From Brachionus rotundiformis (Eukaryota > Rotifera > Eurotatoria > Ploima > Brachionidae), in the NCBI GenBank assembly GCA_016802295.1, contig JAESIW010000180.1, positions 4,323,975 to 4,387,974 of the forward strand: a stretch of DNA of 64,000 nucleotides, in the 5' to 3' direction. The notes under the pieces are model-generated. The model was given only the letters and a program-made list of their open reading frames with translations. It did not search any database and was not told the origin of the DNA. Position 1 is the first letter of the stretch, and the number at the start of each line of letters is the position of its first letter. Both the position numbers and the translations under genes were made by a program. Positions 21,746 through 33,015 of this stretch are shown one piece after another.

Positions 21746-23852
21746 AATTTTTAAAAGATATATAAGACTTTTGATGTCTTAACTTTATAGTAAAATTTCA
21801 TATCATAATTTGTATAATGTTTATTTAAGTAAACATTAAGCTTCTTTTTTCATACGGTCAAAAACCTTTTTTTAGACTTAAAAAAAAAGTAAATTTGCAA
21901 AAATGGACTGAAAGGAAGGATTAAGTTCCATATCCTAACTATATTTCAAATAAATAAAAAAAGCTTTCTTTTTCCTGTTACTTTATGCTTAAAAATAGAT
22001 AAAAACTATATATTATAAAAAACATCAATAACTAAACAGACACGAATCTAATTCCATTTAAATTCAATCTTCCATCAAAATAGCTAATTAAAACAATTCC
22101 AAAAAATCAGAATAAGTTAATGGTAAACGGGTCAGCTAGAAGTAATTTTGGACCTTTTTGACCATTTTTCTTTTCTATTTTTAAGTTCACACATAGAATA
22201 CTTCATTGTATTCTCAGAACTACCTAATTTATAATTTTCTTTAATATGTTTTTTATTAAATTAAAATTTAACTATTCTTGACAGATACTTTTACAAAATT
22301 TATTTTAATCAGTGTTGTACAAGGTAAATTTTTTTGTGAATATTTTTTTTTAAACTCAAATCTGACTTGAAGAACGTTATTTGTTTAAAAAACGTCACTG
22401 TTTTTAATACAAAGTTAGAATTTTTGTTTTGTTAATACTTTAAATAATTTTGACTTTTTAAAAAATTCAAGTCAGGTTAAATGACTTGACTTGTAATAGA
22501 CTTTATGATGATTTTTTTTTACTTTAGCTCAAGTCTGATTTAATAAATATATTATTTTGATAAATATTTATTATTAATTAAAAGTTTTTAACTCGAATTT
22601 ATCCTCAACCTTGTGGCCAAAGCTATGCCATATTCAAATACTTAGCTAAATAAAATATTTTATAAAAAATGAGGTATTTAAACCAGAAAATAAGTCAACC
22701 TTTACAAATTTTAAACAGTTCGAAATAAAGGACTGTCTGGTTAACAACACCAACATAAACAACTCAAAATACAAAACTCGATTCGATCATGTACCTATAT
22801 CGTACCTGCCAAGAACATAGCGAAATTTCCTTTAAAATGTAAATACATATTATAAACAATAACATTCCTAATTTTTTTTTCAATTTAATCTTTTTAAATT
22901 ATTAATTTTAATTATTGTACAATTAAAATTGCTTAACAAGAAAAGAAGGCTATGCCATTCAGAGATACGCTGCAAACACCCCTTTCCTAAATTAAAAAAA
23001 AATAAATTGGTTTAATTAAAGAAAACTCTTTACCACAGAAAACTTTGATAATTTGGATCAGTGTATTCTATTTCGAGTCTTAGCAGGCTATTCTCACAAT
23101 AGATTTAAATACAAATTATCTTTTTTCAAATATTTTTAGACTTAGAAGATCTCAATTGATTGAGATTGATGTTCCTCACTACTTTATTGAATTTAGAAAA
23201 AAATATATTAGATGATAGTACAATTGTTAGCTGAACTAGTATTAGATTTCAATATTATTTGAATTACAACTTATAAATAAAATTAATTTTAAAATAATAT
23301 TAAAATTTTATCTCTCTTTTTATCAAGATTAAAAACAATACTAATTATTTTGTTTTAAAATTGAACAAATACATTTATATTAGGTCAATTTGAATAGTTA
23401 CTTTAAAATTCTAAGAACGTAATAAGACGAAAATTCAAAATGGTTCAGCAATTATTTAAACTTGTCAGATAATAAATAATTCTTATCTTGGTAATTAAAT
23501 TATGGTTGAGCCTAAATAAATAATAGTTAACAGATTATCTATAATTAGTATTCATTCAATTTTAGTAAATATGCTGGCCTTATGTGGCTAATAGCTATGG
23601 CATTTTGATTTGCATTAACATTATTACGGGTTTATAGGTGACATTCTAAATTCGATCTCTCATAATCTTGGCCTTACTTAATTTATTAGATGATAAAAAA
23701 TACAATAAAAATTAGGTAAAATAAATGTTTATTGAGACAAAAAAATCCAAGATATTGGTAATTTTATCCAAAAAAAAGTTTAAAAAAAATTATTGGAATA
23801 AAATTTGATGACAGAAAAAAATCCGATTTTTGATGATAAAAATGCGTTGTGA
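21746..23852. other. Gene-free AT-rich DNA
   Basis: Nothing supported here. Short GC-richer patches at about 22690-22840 and 22940-22990 may be further repeat debris. The last 150 bp are the 3' flank of the RRM gene. Confidence 0.35.
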
Positions 23853-24659
23853 TTAAAATTGTTTCAAATTCATACAGGAAAAGCTGTTAAGCAAATGATT
23901 AGTACTTGATTCGTCAATTTGCTGCAACTTTGATCTTTGCTCAAGCAATGACTTGATGTAAATGTAGTTAGTTAAGTTGACCTGACTTAGTCCGATTTCA
24001 TCAAGTGAATATGAATTTGGCAAAGCATAGGAATCATGATGGACTTGCTTGTGATTGGACTTGCGTATTGGCCGACCAATTGGACGCATGGTGTCAGTGT
24101 TGTGAAAAGACATGACTGATTGAGACTGGGTAATGCGATGCATCTGGTTGTCAGAAGAAATGGAGCTGTAAGAGGAGGACTCGGAGAGCTGCTGAGACGA
24201 TAATCGTTTAAAGTCAAAGGTCCTGGACTTTTTGATGTGTCCCTGGCTGACTGAATACTGAACTCGGATGTACCTTGTTTTGAACAGGCTGTCGTTTAGC
24301 TCTTTGTGTGCCAGGTCTGCATCAGCTTCTGAATAAAAGTGAATGAATGCGTAGTTGTCATCTTTGACCACACTTAGATTGCGGTTGACTTTTCCATACT
24401 TGGAGAATAGCTCAACCAATTCGTCTAGTGAGGTGTTCGAGGGCAAATTGCCGACAAACAGTTTCTTCAGGTCTGTCGGATGTGGCGTTCCATGGCAAAA
24501 TTTATTCGGAGGTTTGATCAAGTTGGTAGAATCAGTGAGAGGTTTGGGTGAGGGTAGTCTGTGAGGTGCTATCATCAAAAGACCTTTGGCTGTTGAGCTA
24601 GGTCCGAACAGCGAGTAGGTTGACTCGGATTCGGCTGGTTTCGTATTAAAAATGTCCAT
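23853..24659 (-). CDS. Single-RRM RNA-binding protein
   Basis: Intronless 268-residue ORF. One RNA recognition motif spans about residues 66-137, with RNP2 KLFVGNLP, a central KYGKV turn and RNP1 NYAFIHFY. This arrangement resembles RBM4/Lark RRMs (short, with an aromatic-containing RNP1). The flanks are low complexity: a Pro/Ser N-terminus and a Ser/Gln-rich stretch around 155-185 (SSQQLSESSSYSSISSDNQ). There is no zinc knuckle, so it is not a full Lark orthologue. The likely role is post-transcriptional RNA regulation. It stands alone in a gene-poor region with several kilobases free on each side. Codon and base composition are clearly richer in G+C than the surroundings, which supports real coding. 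Confidence 0.9.
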   Translation of the reverse strand: MDIFNTKPAESESTYSLFGPSSTAKGLLMIAPHRLPSPKPLTDSTNLIKPPNKFCHGTPHPTDLKKLFVGNLPSNTSLDELVELFSKYGKVNRNLSVVKDDNYAFIHFYSEADADLAHKELNDSLFKTRYIRVQYSVSQGHIKKSRTFDFKRLSSQQLSESSSYSSISSDNQMHRITQSQSVMSFHNTDTMRPIGRPIRKSNHKQVHHDSYALPNSYSLDEIGLSQVNLTNYIYIKSLLEQRSKLQQIDESSTNHLLNSFSCMNLKQF

Positions 24660-27600
24660 GTCAATTTTTATGGTGTTGTTGAGAATTCAAATTTGGTTTT
24701 TATAGCCGAAAAAAATACTTATAATTTTGAGGTACTGAGATCAGAATTTTCGGTGGTATAAATATGAATGGAAGGGAATGTTGGATAAATGAATTCCGTT
24801 AGAGCGGTTTGATAGTTAAAAACAAAGCAAAGTATGACTAGGGTTTGTTTTGTGTGAATTAATAGGCTTAATTGATGTGAAAAATTAGTCGAGCAAAGAC
24901 CAATTAAGAAAATTTAGATAATTTGTATTTAAATACAACATTATACATGGACTTCCACATGTTTATCAATCCAGTGATAACTCAATTATAAAACAACTAT
25001 CTTTGTTATCTTGTTCCAGATTTAGCTTTATCTGTTATTCAAGGGAACTAATTAATTAGTAGTTTATTAGGTAAATGTCCAAAAATATAATAAAAAATGT
25101 TAATAGTTAATTAGTTAATTTAGTGAAAACCTTATCAGAAATCATATCAGTTTTTATTTTCATGTTGATTTTTATTTAAATAGTCTTTGAAAAAAATTTT
25201 GGTAAAGTCAAAATTGTTACCACAAGTGATACTTCAGGTTATGTTTGCCAAACTAGCATCAAAATCATTAAAAACTATTACAGGTAAGAAAGGATAATTA
25301 AACGAAATAACTCATTTGATCAAAATTTCTATTTAATTGGGTAATTTTTGTGCAAGATTCTTTATTTATGACAAGTGAGAAAGAAAGATCATTTACCAAG
25401 TTCTTATTTGTAGTCCTGTGAAATTTGGTAAAGTAGATCATTTTTTAAATTTTATAACCTTTTGAAATAAGTTAAAGACTGGCAATATACAAAATTGTAT
25501 ATTTTACGGCATAAATTTGGCTAAATTTTCATCTTACTATTTGTGAGCCAGGCGCATTCTGAACACCATTAGAAGACTCTTTAAGTATTAAACTTTTGGA
25601 AAAAAGTTTTATTTAGCCAATTTCACTAAACCATTTATATACTAAAACAATCAAATTGTACAAATAAGCTAATGACGATAGTAAAATCCTGTTATGCAAT
25701 TTTCTCTGGCTTTACCAAGAGCAAGCTGGAATTCTTTCGACAAAATTTTAAAACCTTAACGCGTTCTTTTAAAACTTCGAGTAAGGTTCTATAAAGACTT
25801 AAGATCTATAAATGTTTTCCCATAATTAATCTATCTGGGAATCGTATTCCATTCAATCAAATATATATAAAGGGTTTTTTTTTTAATTTTTAAAACAAAA
25901 TAGGTTGATAAATTTGGTACAGTAGAGCAGACCAAACCATTGAAAAATTTTATGAGTCTTGTAATTGCAGAGTTTCCAAGAATATCTTCAAAATGCAATT
26001 TTGTAAGTTACTTTTTGTTGTACATTCAGAACCAGTTTTAAGATTTTTTTCAAAATATGTTCTGTTCATATGTACCAGATTTCACTTTACCAAAAAAAAC
26101 TGTCAAAAATGTGTTCGCACCTGTCTAAAACAGACTTGATACAAATACGTAAGCGTAATTGAGGGATCCTTTTTGGAATATCAATTATTGCTTTACAAAA
26201 TACCTTTCAATTAACTTTGTTAATCGTAAAAATATAGATAAAATAGTAGGTAGTCGCATCTTTACAAACACAACAAATTGAAGTTAATGATCAGATTGTA
26301 ATAATAGTTATCAAAATTATTTTTTATCTAATTATCCTAAATGTTAATTGAGTTTATGTGTAATGTTGATAAATTTTAAACATTTAAATTGTTTTTCCAA
26401 TATTCAATATTGGAAAAGATAATACTTTTGTTTTTATTGTATTTTTGTTATTCTGCCTATTGGGTGTTAAATTCAAATTGTCTTTAACTTTAATAAATAA
26501 ATAAATAAATAAGAACAATAATTTTAATTTAATTTATTTTTATTTCATTTTTTTTAATTTTTTTAAAAAATTTATTGATAGCTTTTAAGCAAAAGCCAAA
26601 ATTTAATAAAATTTGCAATTTTATATTTTATTTCCTCGAATCAATTTATTAAATGGCATATTTTTATTTTATTTTAAACAATATATTGCTGTTACGGATT
26701 TTTGAGTCCTATAATTAGTTAAGGCACTCTTGTTCTTATTTTTTAATAAATAACTTAGTATCTTATTGATATTTAAATACATATTTAACCAAATCGTCAC
26801 TGGTTACAAGAAACAATAATTTTATAAATTAACTGGTTTTTAATTAAAAGAGAATTCTTTTTTTGGATTAGAGGATCTAAATTATAGCTCCTACTTTTCC
26901 TTGGTTAATATAAAGACTACTTCAATACATTTTTTTTGATTATGACTGGAAGAGTCACCATCTGATAAACAAGTTAGAGGTCCGTTAACAATTACCAAGG
27001 AATTTAAATAATTTTGCATGATATTATTTTTTTAATATATGATCTAATGATAAATTTTTGAGCTTTATCATCTGTATATATAATATTATTATAATCTTCA
27101 ATTCATTTTGTTATCTTATTTAAAAAAAAATTTTATTAACTTCCCGGTTAATATCTGAATAAAAGCTTTTTATTTTTATAAGTTATTTATTACCTAAAGA
27201 AAAATAACAATAAATTATATTTATATCAATTTCTAGAACGTTTTTAATCAATAAAAAGTTTTTGCTCGAAAATTTAAATAAATAATTTTTCATTTGTTTT
27301 TTCTTTATAAATTTTCAAAAAAATTTTCTGATTCAATGTACAGATTTTGATTTTAAAGATTTTAATTTTTTGTTTTAATATCAAAATATTAACTTAGTCG
27401 CGTGTGTGTGTTTGTGGACTTAGATAAAAATATGCAAAGATTAGCATACGTTTTATAAATATACAATGAATAATCACAATTAAGTCTTGTGACGAATTTT
27501 AAGTTTTAACCTTTAATTCAGTAAGATATTCAGTAGATTTTTGATATTTATTAATTACTTAATGAATCTCTTTATATAGAGAAAATAATAGAGTAATTAC

Positions 27601-28443
27601 TAAAAAAATATTTTCTTTAAATTCTGGAAAATAAGTTTTAATGACACGGAAATTCTCTATTTAGAAAATTTTATTCTTTCATCGACGACATTTCAAACAA
27701 AGTTGATATATTATTCTAAAAGTTATTTTTCTCATATAATCAAAATTTGTCAATAACTTGGAAAGTTGATTATTGCTTAATTATTTTTTTCAAATTAATT
27801 TAGATTATTTCGCATTTTTCAAGCTATAAAAATCCCATAATAAATAAATTTCTTAAAATACTTATATCATTTTTTTTTGGTTAAAAAAGCAGTATCAAAA
27901 TTCAAATTTTAAAAATAAAATACCATATAAAAATTGTTGAATAATAATTTACATAAATGCTCAATAAATATTGGATCTAAAATTTAGTTAAAATAAAAAT
28001 GAGCTTCGTTCTTTTTTAAAGAATTAAATTTAAACTGAAAATTTTATTAATATTAAAAAGCAAGTATTTGTTTTTGGCCTAATCTAATATTTATTTATCT
28101 ATCACTTTATCACTTCAATTTGCATTTTAAACATCTGTATTATAATTTTTATTTTGATTTGGATTCTTGTAAGAAATAAATAGAAATTATTTAAAAAAAT
28201 ATTATAATTTATAATTAAACAATTGCATGAGTTCACGCAAGTTAATAATTTGCTGTTCAAGCTCAAATTCTTTAATTATAAAAATTATTATTCATAATTT
28301 TCCTCACTTTTCTTTTTGTTTTCATTTTTTGCCAAATTTTAATTTCAAGGTTTTCTTGGTTAATCTTTTATAGCTTGCCATAACAACACCAAATATTAAA
28401 GCTAAATGAAAATAAAATAACTCTTAGTTCCAATTATTAAAAA
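24660..28443. other. Long intergenic region
   Basis: About 3.8 kb. The first few hundred bases, relatively GC-rich, are probably promoter and 5' UTR of the RRM gene. Further on are an (AAAT)n run at about 26494-26513 and a short (GT)n at about 27402-27416. A patch at 25690-25870 has faint retroelement flavour but I cannot support it. Confidence 0.35.
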
Positions 28444-31373
28444 ATGTCCCAAAAGACAAGAATTAAGTCGCATCCATTGGATTTGACTGATCCGGAAGAA
28501 GACGAAAATTATACCAATGTATCCATATCGGCAGGATTCAAAAAGAATGAAAACAAACTCAATCTTACTTTGGAAGGTCTAATGCGGCGTCGACCTGAAA
28601 AGCCGATTGCACCAAAGCGTCCTGATCCTCCAAAACTGGTTCCAAAGTCTGATGACAAGCATGTTAACTTTTATATTCAATTAAATCAAGTGAGATGGTT
28701 CTATAGAGGCGATAAAGACTCTAGTGCAAACAATGGTCTCAATACACCAACAGGTGTTTCTCAAACATCTCTTCCAAGCATTCAATCGTCCAGTAATTTG
28801 GTCACTCCAGACCAATCTGTTCATAGCATGAACGAAAATGATATAAATAATAACAACAATAACAACTCGAACATGTCATCAGTCAATTTGAACACTAAAA
28901 AATGGTACAAATTTTCCAAAGTTGATTCCTATAATCTTGAAATCGAGTACAGAGATATGATGTCAAAAAAACACCTCAATGTAAACTCAGAAGTCAATTT
29001 AGTTCAAGTTTTAAATAACTTATACGAAGTCAATTTGGAGACTAAAAAATGTTATCCAATTTATTGGAAAGCGGCAAAAACTATGTCAGTGATGAGATGT
29101 ATTTGGTACACAGACAGTGGTGAGCCATTTGATGAACGAATTGGAGAGCTAATTGAAAAAAAACACGTTGAACTGTTCAAAGATCAACTTGGCAATGAAA
29201 ACGAAAACTCGATAAATGGTGACTTACAAGTTAGAACTCCTAGTCCTACAGATAATAATGAAGAGATCGGACCAAAGTCTTCTAAAAATGAGCTAATCAA
29301 ATCTGTTGAAGGTAACAAAAAAATATGAAAAAGTTTTTCTTTTATAATATTTATTTTTTTCATTCAGTTATAGCTAGTCTTAAGTTAAACGAAGGTGTTA
29401 TCAACTGGTACTCAAAGGATGAGGTGTATTGGGAAAACACTAAGCTTAACGTCAGAAATATATTGAGCAAAATTTCTAATTTAAATAAAAAATTTTGTAA
29501 GTTAATTAACTTTATATTAGCCATAAATATAATTATATATATTATAATAAAAATTTCTAATTTTGACTAATAATTATATTCATTAAAATTTAATATAGAA
29601 ATAATTTTTTCCAGAATAATCAAATTTAAAATTAATTTGGCATTAATCAAGTATATTTTAAGGTTTTAAGTGATGTTTGTTTTTTCTATTTATTTATGAA
29701 TTTTAATTGAAAATAGGACAAGATATATTCTTTTGATTTCAGCAAAATCAAAAAGTAAATTGTTAATAATTAATTAATTAATTAAAAACTACATTGGCCT
29801 AAAATTTTACATAAAATAGTTTAAATCTTGTCTAAATCTTCTTCAAAATGTCTTCTAAATTTTCGTTCTAGGTATATTTTACTTGACTTAAATAGAGTTT
29901 TAAATATTTTAAGATCATTTTGTGATTTATTATTCAAAAAGGTTTAAATTTAATATAAAATAGTTTAATCTAAGTAATTTATTTATTTTAGCTGGAGTGA
30001 AAATTCGCCGTGGTCAAAAAGAAAAACACAAGGACAGTGACTCCGAGGAAAAATTACCAGAAATTACTCACTTGGTATTTGTAATACATGGTATAGCTCA
30101 AAAGTTGTATGAGAATAGTGTTGTAAAAAACTGTGAAGAGTAAAAATTTTAACCTGTATTATCTTGGAATACATTTAATCGGCCTTTATATTCAAAGCTT
30201 GAGGAAAGAATGTGAAAAAAAGAAAAAAGAATTTTTCGAAAATAGTAAAAATGAACGTTTTGTATTTTTACCAGTAGATTGGCGCTCTTCACTGATTTTG
30301 GATGACGGCATTGTTGAGTCAATAACTCCTAAAAGTATTCAAACCATACGAGACAAGCTGAATTCAAGCGCCCTCGACATCATGTATTACACTAGTCCCT
30401 TATATCGAACTGAAGTTATTTAATATAAAATATCAATTAATAAAAACTAATTTAAATTTAAAAATAGATAATGACATCTCTAACTAATGAAATGAACCGG
30501 TTATACAATCTTTTTTGTGAAAAGAATCCAACATTTAAACAAAACCATAACAAAGTATCACTTGTGGCCCATTCATTGGGCTCTGTGATTGTGTACGACA
30601 TCATAATAGCAAATACCTCAATAAGCCAAATGACCAATAGTTATGGCGAAGATTCTAATCAAGAAAAGCTCGTTCTTGACCACTTTTCGCACAACGATGC
30701 AGCACTATTGAACCAATATTTGGATTTCAAGCAAAAACTTGAAGATGTTGAGAAAAAAATGATGAAAGCCAACAACACAGGTCTACTAACTTTCAAACCT
30801 GAAAATTTTTTCCTTCTAGGTTCACCTCTAGCTGTATTTTTGGCTTTGAGAGGAGTTCGACCCGCTGGTGTTGGTTCACAAGAGCATATATTACCAAAAA
30901 ATATATGCAAAAAATTATTTAATATATTTCATCCATCTGATCCAATCGCATACCGATTGGAGCCCTTGGTGCTTAAACACTATGCAACTAAATCTTCGGT
31001 TGAAATAATGAAGTCATCTGATCCAGGCTGTTTGAAAACATCCTACAAGGAATTAAATTCTAAAAGAGCTCCTATTTCTACAGATTTAAAATCTGCACTG
31101 ACAAAAATTCATAGTAGCAAGAAAAAGGACAAAAACGACCCTAAGTCGGCCGAATTGAATCAATTTAAAGAAGATACAAAATCAACCAATTCGTTTAATG
31201 ACTCAATAGATCAGGTAGAGCTGGAGGATGCACTTGATTACCAATTATCAGAATCTAATTTTGAGCTCATGGCAGCCCTGAAAGCTCACACATGCTATTG
31301 GAAATCCTCAGACACTGCTTTGTTCATTGTGCAACATTTATTCACGAATGACAATGATTCACCATTTGAATGA
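28444..31373 (+). CDS. DDHD-domain phospholipase A1 (DDHD1/DDHD2 family)
   Basis: Five exons, 28444-29311, 29368-29496, 29992-30139, 30198-30414 and 30468-31373, join in phase to 755 residues. The N-terminal half contains a WWE-like region (LYEVNLETKKCYPIYWKAAK, then VMRCIWYTDSGEPFDE). The lipase core has HLVFVIHGIAQK, FVFLPVDWRSSLILDDGIVE, DIMYYTSPLYRTE and the nucleophile elbow SLVAHSLGSVIVYD. The DDHD domain follows, with NFFLLGSPLAVFLALRGVRP, NIFHPSDPIAYRLEPL and ALKAHTCYWKSSDTALFIVQ. The family hydrolyses phosphatidic acid and other phospholipids at ER/Golgi membranes. The fourth intron uses an unusual donor, GTTATT. That placement is required to keep TE-IMTSLTNEMNRLY aligned with the family. 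Confidence 0.95.
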
Positions 31374-31944
31374 CTAAATTCAGGTGGATTGTTTGATAGA
31401 ATAAAATCAAAGCTTTGAAAGATAGTTTTAATTGAAATACTTTATATAATACTACTAAGTTATATATTTTTTTGTTCGATAATGATTTTTACATGTTTTT
31501 TTTTTAATTGATAGCAATTTTGAGATATTAGAAATATTCATTCCAACAATTCTATAAAATTGGGTTTTTTAATACTTAAAATTTTTTTTAAACCTAAAAT
31601 AAATTTTGTGAACTTTTTCAAATTACTCCTCAAGTCAATAAACAGGCTAATTCATTTGCTTGTGCGGCAAAAAAATTGATAAACAATAATTTATTTTAAA
31701 TTTTTTTCATATAAATTAAATTAAAAACTTAAATAATTTATTAAATGCTGGTTAAAAATTGAAAGTTAATTTCTGGTTGTAAAATAAATTTATTTCTTAA
31801 ATGCAAAATAGTTCTAGATAGAAAAAATTTTGAAGAAATAATTTTTATCAAGTAATCATCAAGTTTTATAAAAATTTAAATTTTTTTTTAAATTTAAAAT
31901 TGATTTTATTCTAAAAAAATTAAATTTGTAGAAAAATTAAAAAA
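31374..31944. other. Convergent intergenic region
   Basis: About 570 bp of AT-rich 3' flank of the phospholipase (plus) and the second ependymin-related gene (minus). Nothing else is seen. Confidence 0.35.
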
Positions 31945-32632
31945 TCAATCAATATTGGTCTCATCACAAACTTGACTTGACTCAAAAACAGACTGATCTT
32001 TGATTCCTTAATTAAATATAAATAAAATGGATTTATTTTAAAACTTGGTTTTTTTGCTTACCTGGCGTTATGTCCATGTACATGGTATGCAGACTTGAAT
32101 CTCTGGTTATGTAGTTATCAAATACAGGCAAGCAATTATTATAGGTCCAAGTGGACACATGAAAAACACGATTACCATCTGAATCATGAAATTCGTCTTT
32201 CCAAGTTTGAATCTTGAGACCGCTTTCGTCCAGTTTATCCGAGCCCAAGTAATTAGAGCCGAAAAACTTGGAATTCGGCTGAACGGCAAAGTCAGTCCAT
32301 GGTCTATTTAAAGAAATCTTGGAGCATGATTGTCTCACAAGATTGTTTACCAAAAGTGTCTTTTTATCGTACAAATACAACAAATCGTAAGATTGGTTTT
32401 TTTGTGGCAAAATGAACAGTTGATAAATTCTTTCTCGTTTATTTACAGCATCATAAGATATATTGCCAATTATTCTTATCCGCTTGATTGAGTCATATGA
32501 ATAAAAGCTACCTTCCCATTGTTCAGGCGTCTTGCATGCCACGGGTTTATCACTTAGATCACAGCTTACTACAAATGGGCCCAACAAAAAAACTGTAAGT
32601 ACACAGAAAAGCTTCATTTTTATGAGAATCAT
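31945..32632 (-). CDS. Ependymin-related secreted protein, copy 2
   Basis: Two exons, 32062-32632 and 31945-32006, encode 210 residues. The unspliced frame runs into a stop, but joining CCAG to GAATC across a 55-bp GT-AG intron restores the family C-terminus PGIKDQSVFESSQVC. This parallels PGIDNPNVFIPRKEC in copy 1. There is a signal peptide (start at M1 or M6, position 32617: MKLFCVLTVFLLGPFVVSC). Then come CKTPEQWEGSFYSYD, YDAVNKRERIYQ, DLLYLYDKK, NRPWTDFAV, STWTYNNCLPVFDNY and MDITPG. It is expected to be secreted and disulphide-bonded. It is diverged from copy 1 (4033-4635), which lacks the intron. Confidence 0.9.
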
Positions 32633-33015
32633 ATCAAATCCGTTTGGTATTTAAACTTTTAGAAAATATTCAAAAAATGTTACTTCCAAGGATGGTTTAT
32701 GCTTTATAAACAGATAAGGATGGCATTTGTACTAAATTTAGACAAAATTAATAATTATTTTTAATAAATAACAAAAAAATACGATTAGAATTTATTGAAA
32801 TGTTTCATTAAATGAAAATACAATCATTTATTAATAGAAAAATTTGTTTCTTTAATTTAAATAAATATTTAAAAATTCAAACAATCATTGACAGAATCTT
32901 AAAATTTTTAACTTTTCTAAAACTTTATTAAAATCGATCAAAATTGCTTTAAAAGGTCAATAAAAGAAATTACATTTAATATTAAAAAAAAAAAGAAATA
33001 ATGGCTATTATTAAA
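32633..33015. other. Intergenic region
   Basis: 383 bp holding the upstream region of the second ependymin-related gene and the 3' flank of the mind bomb-like gene. AT-rich; no element recognised. Confidence 0.35.

Noticed and set aside
25690..25880. Possible LINE fragment (phrase like NRIPFNQIYI)
   Set aside because: Too short and without neighbouring reverse-transcriptase blocks in any frame.
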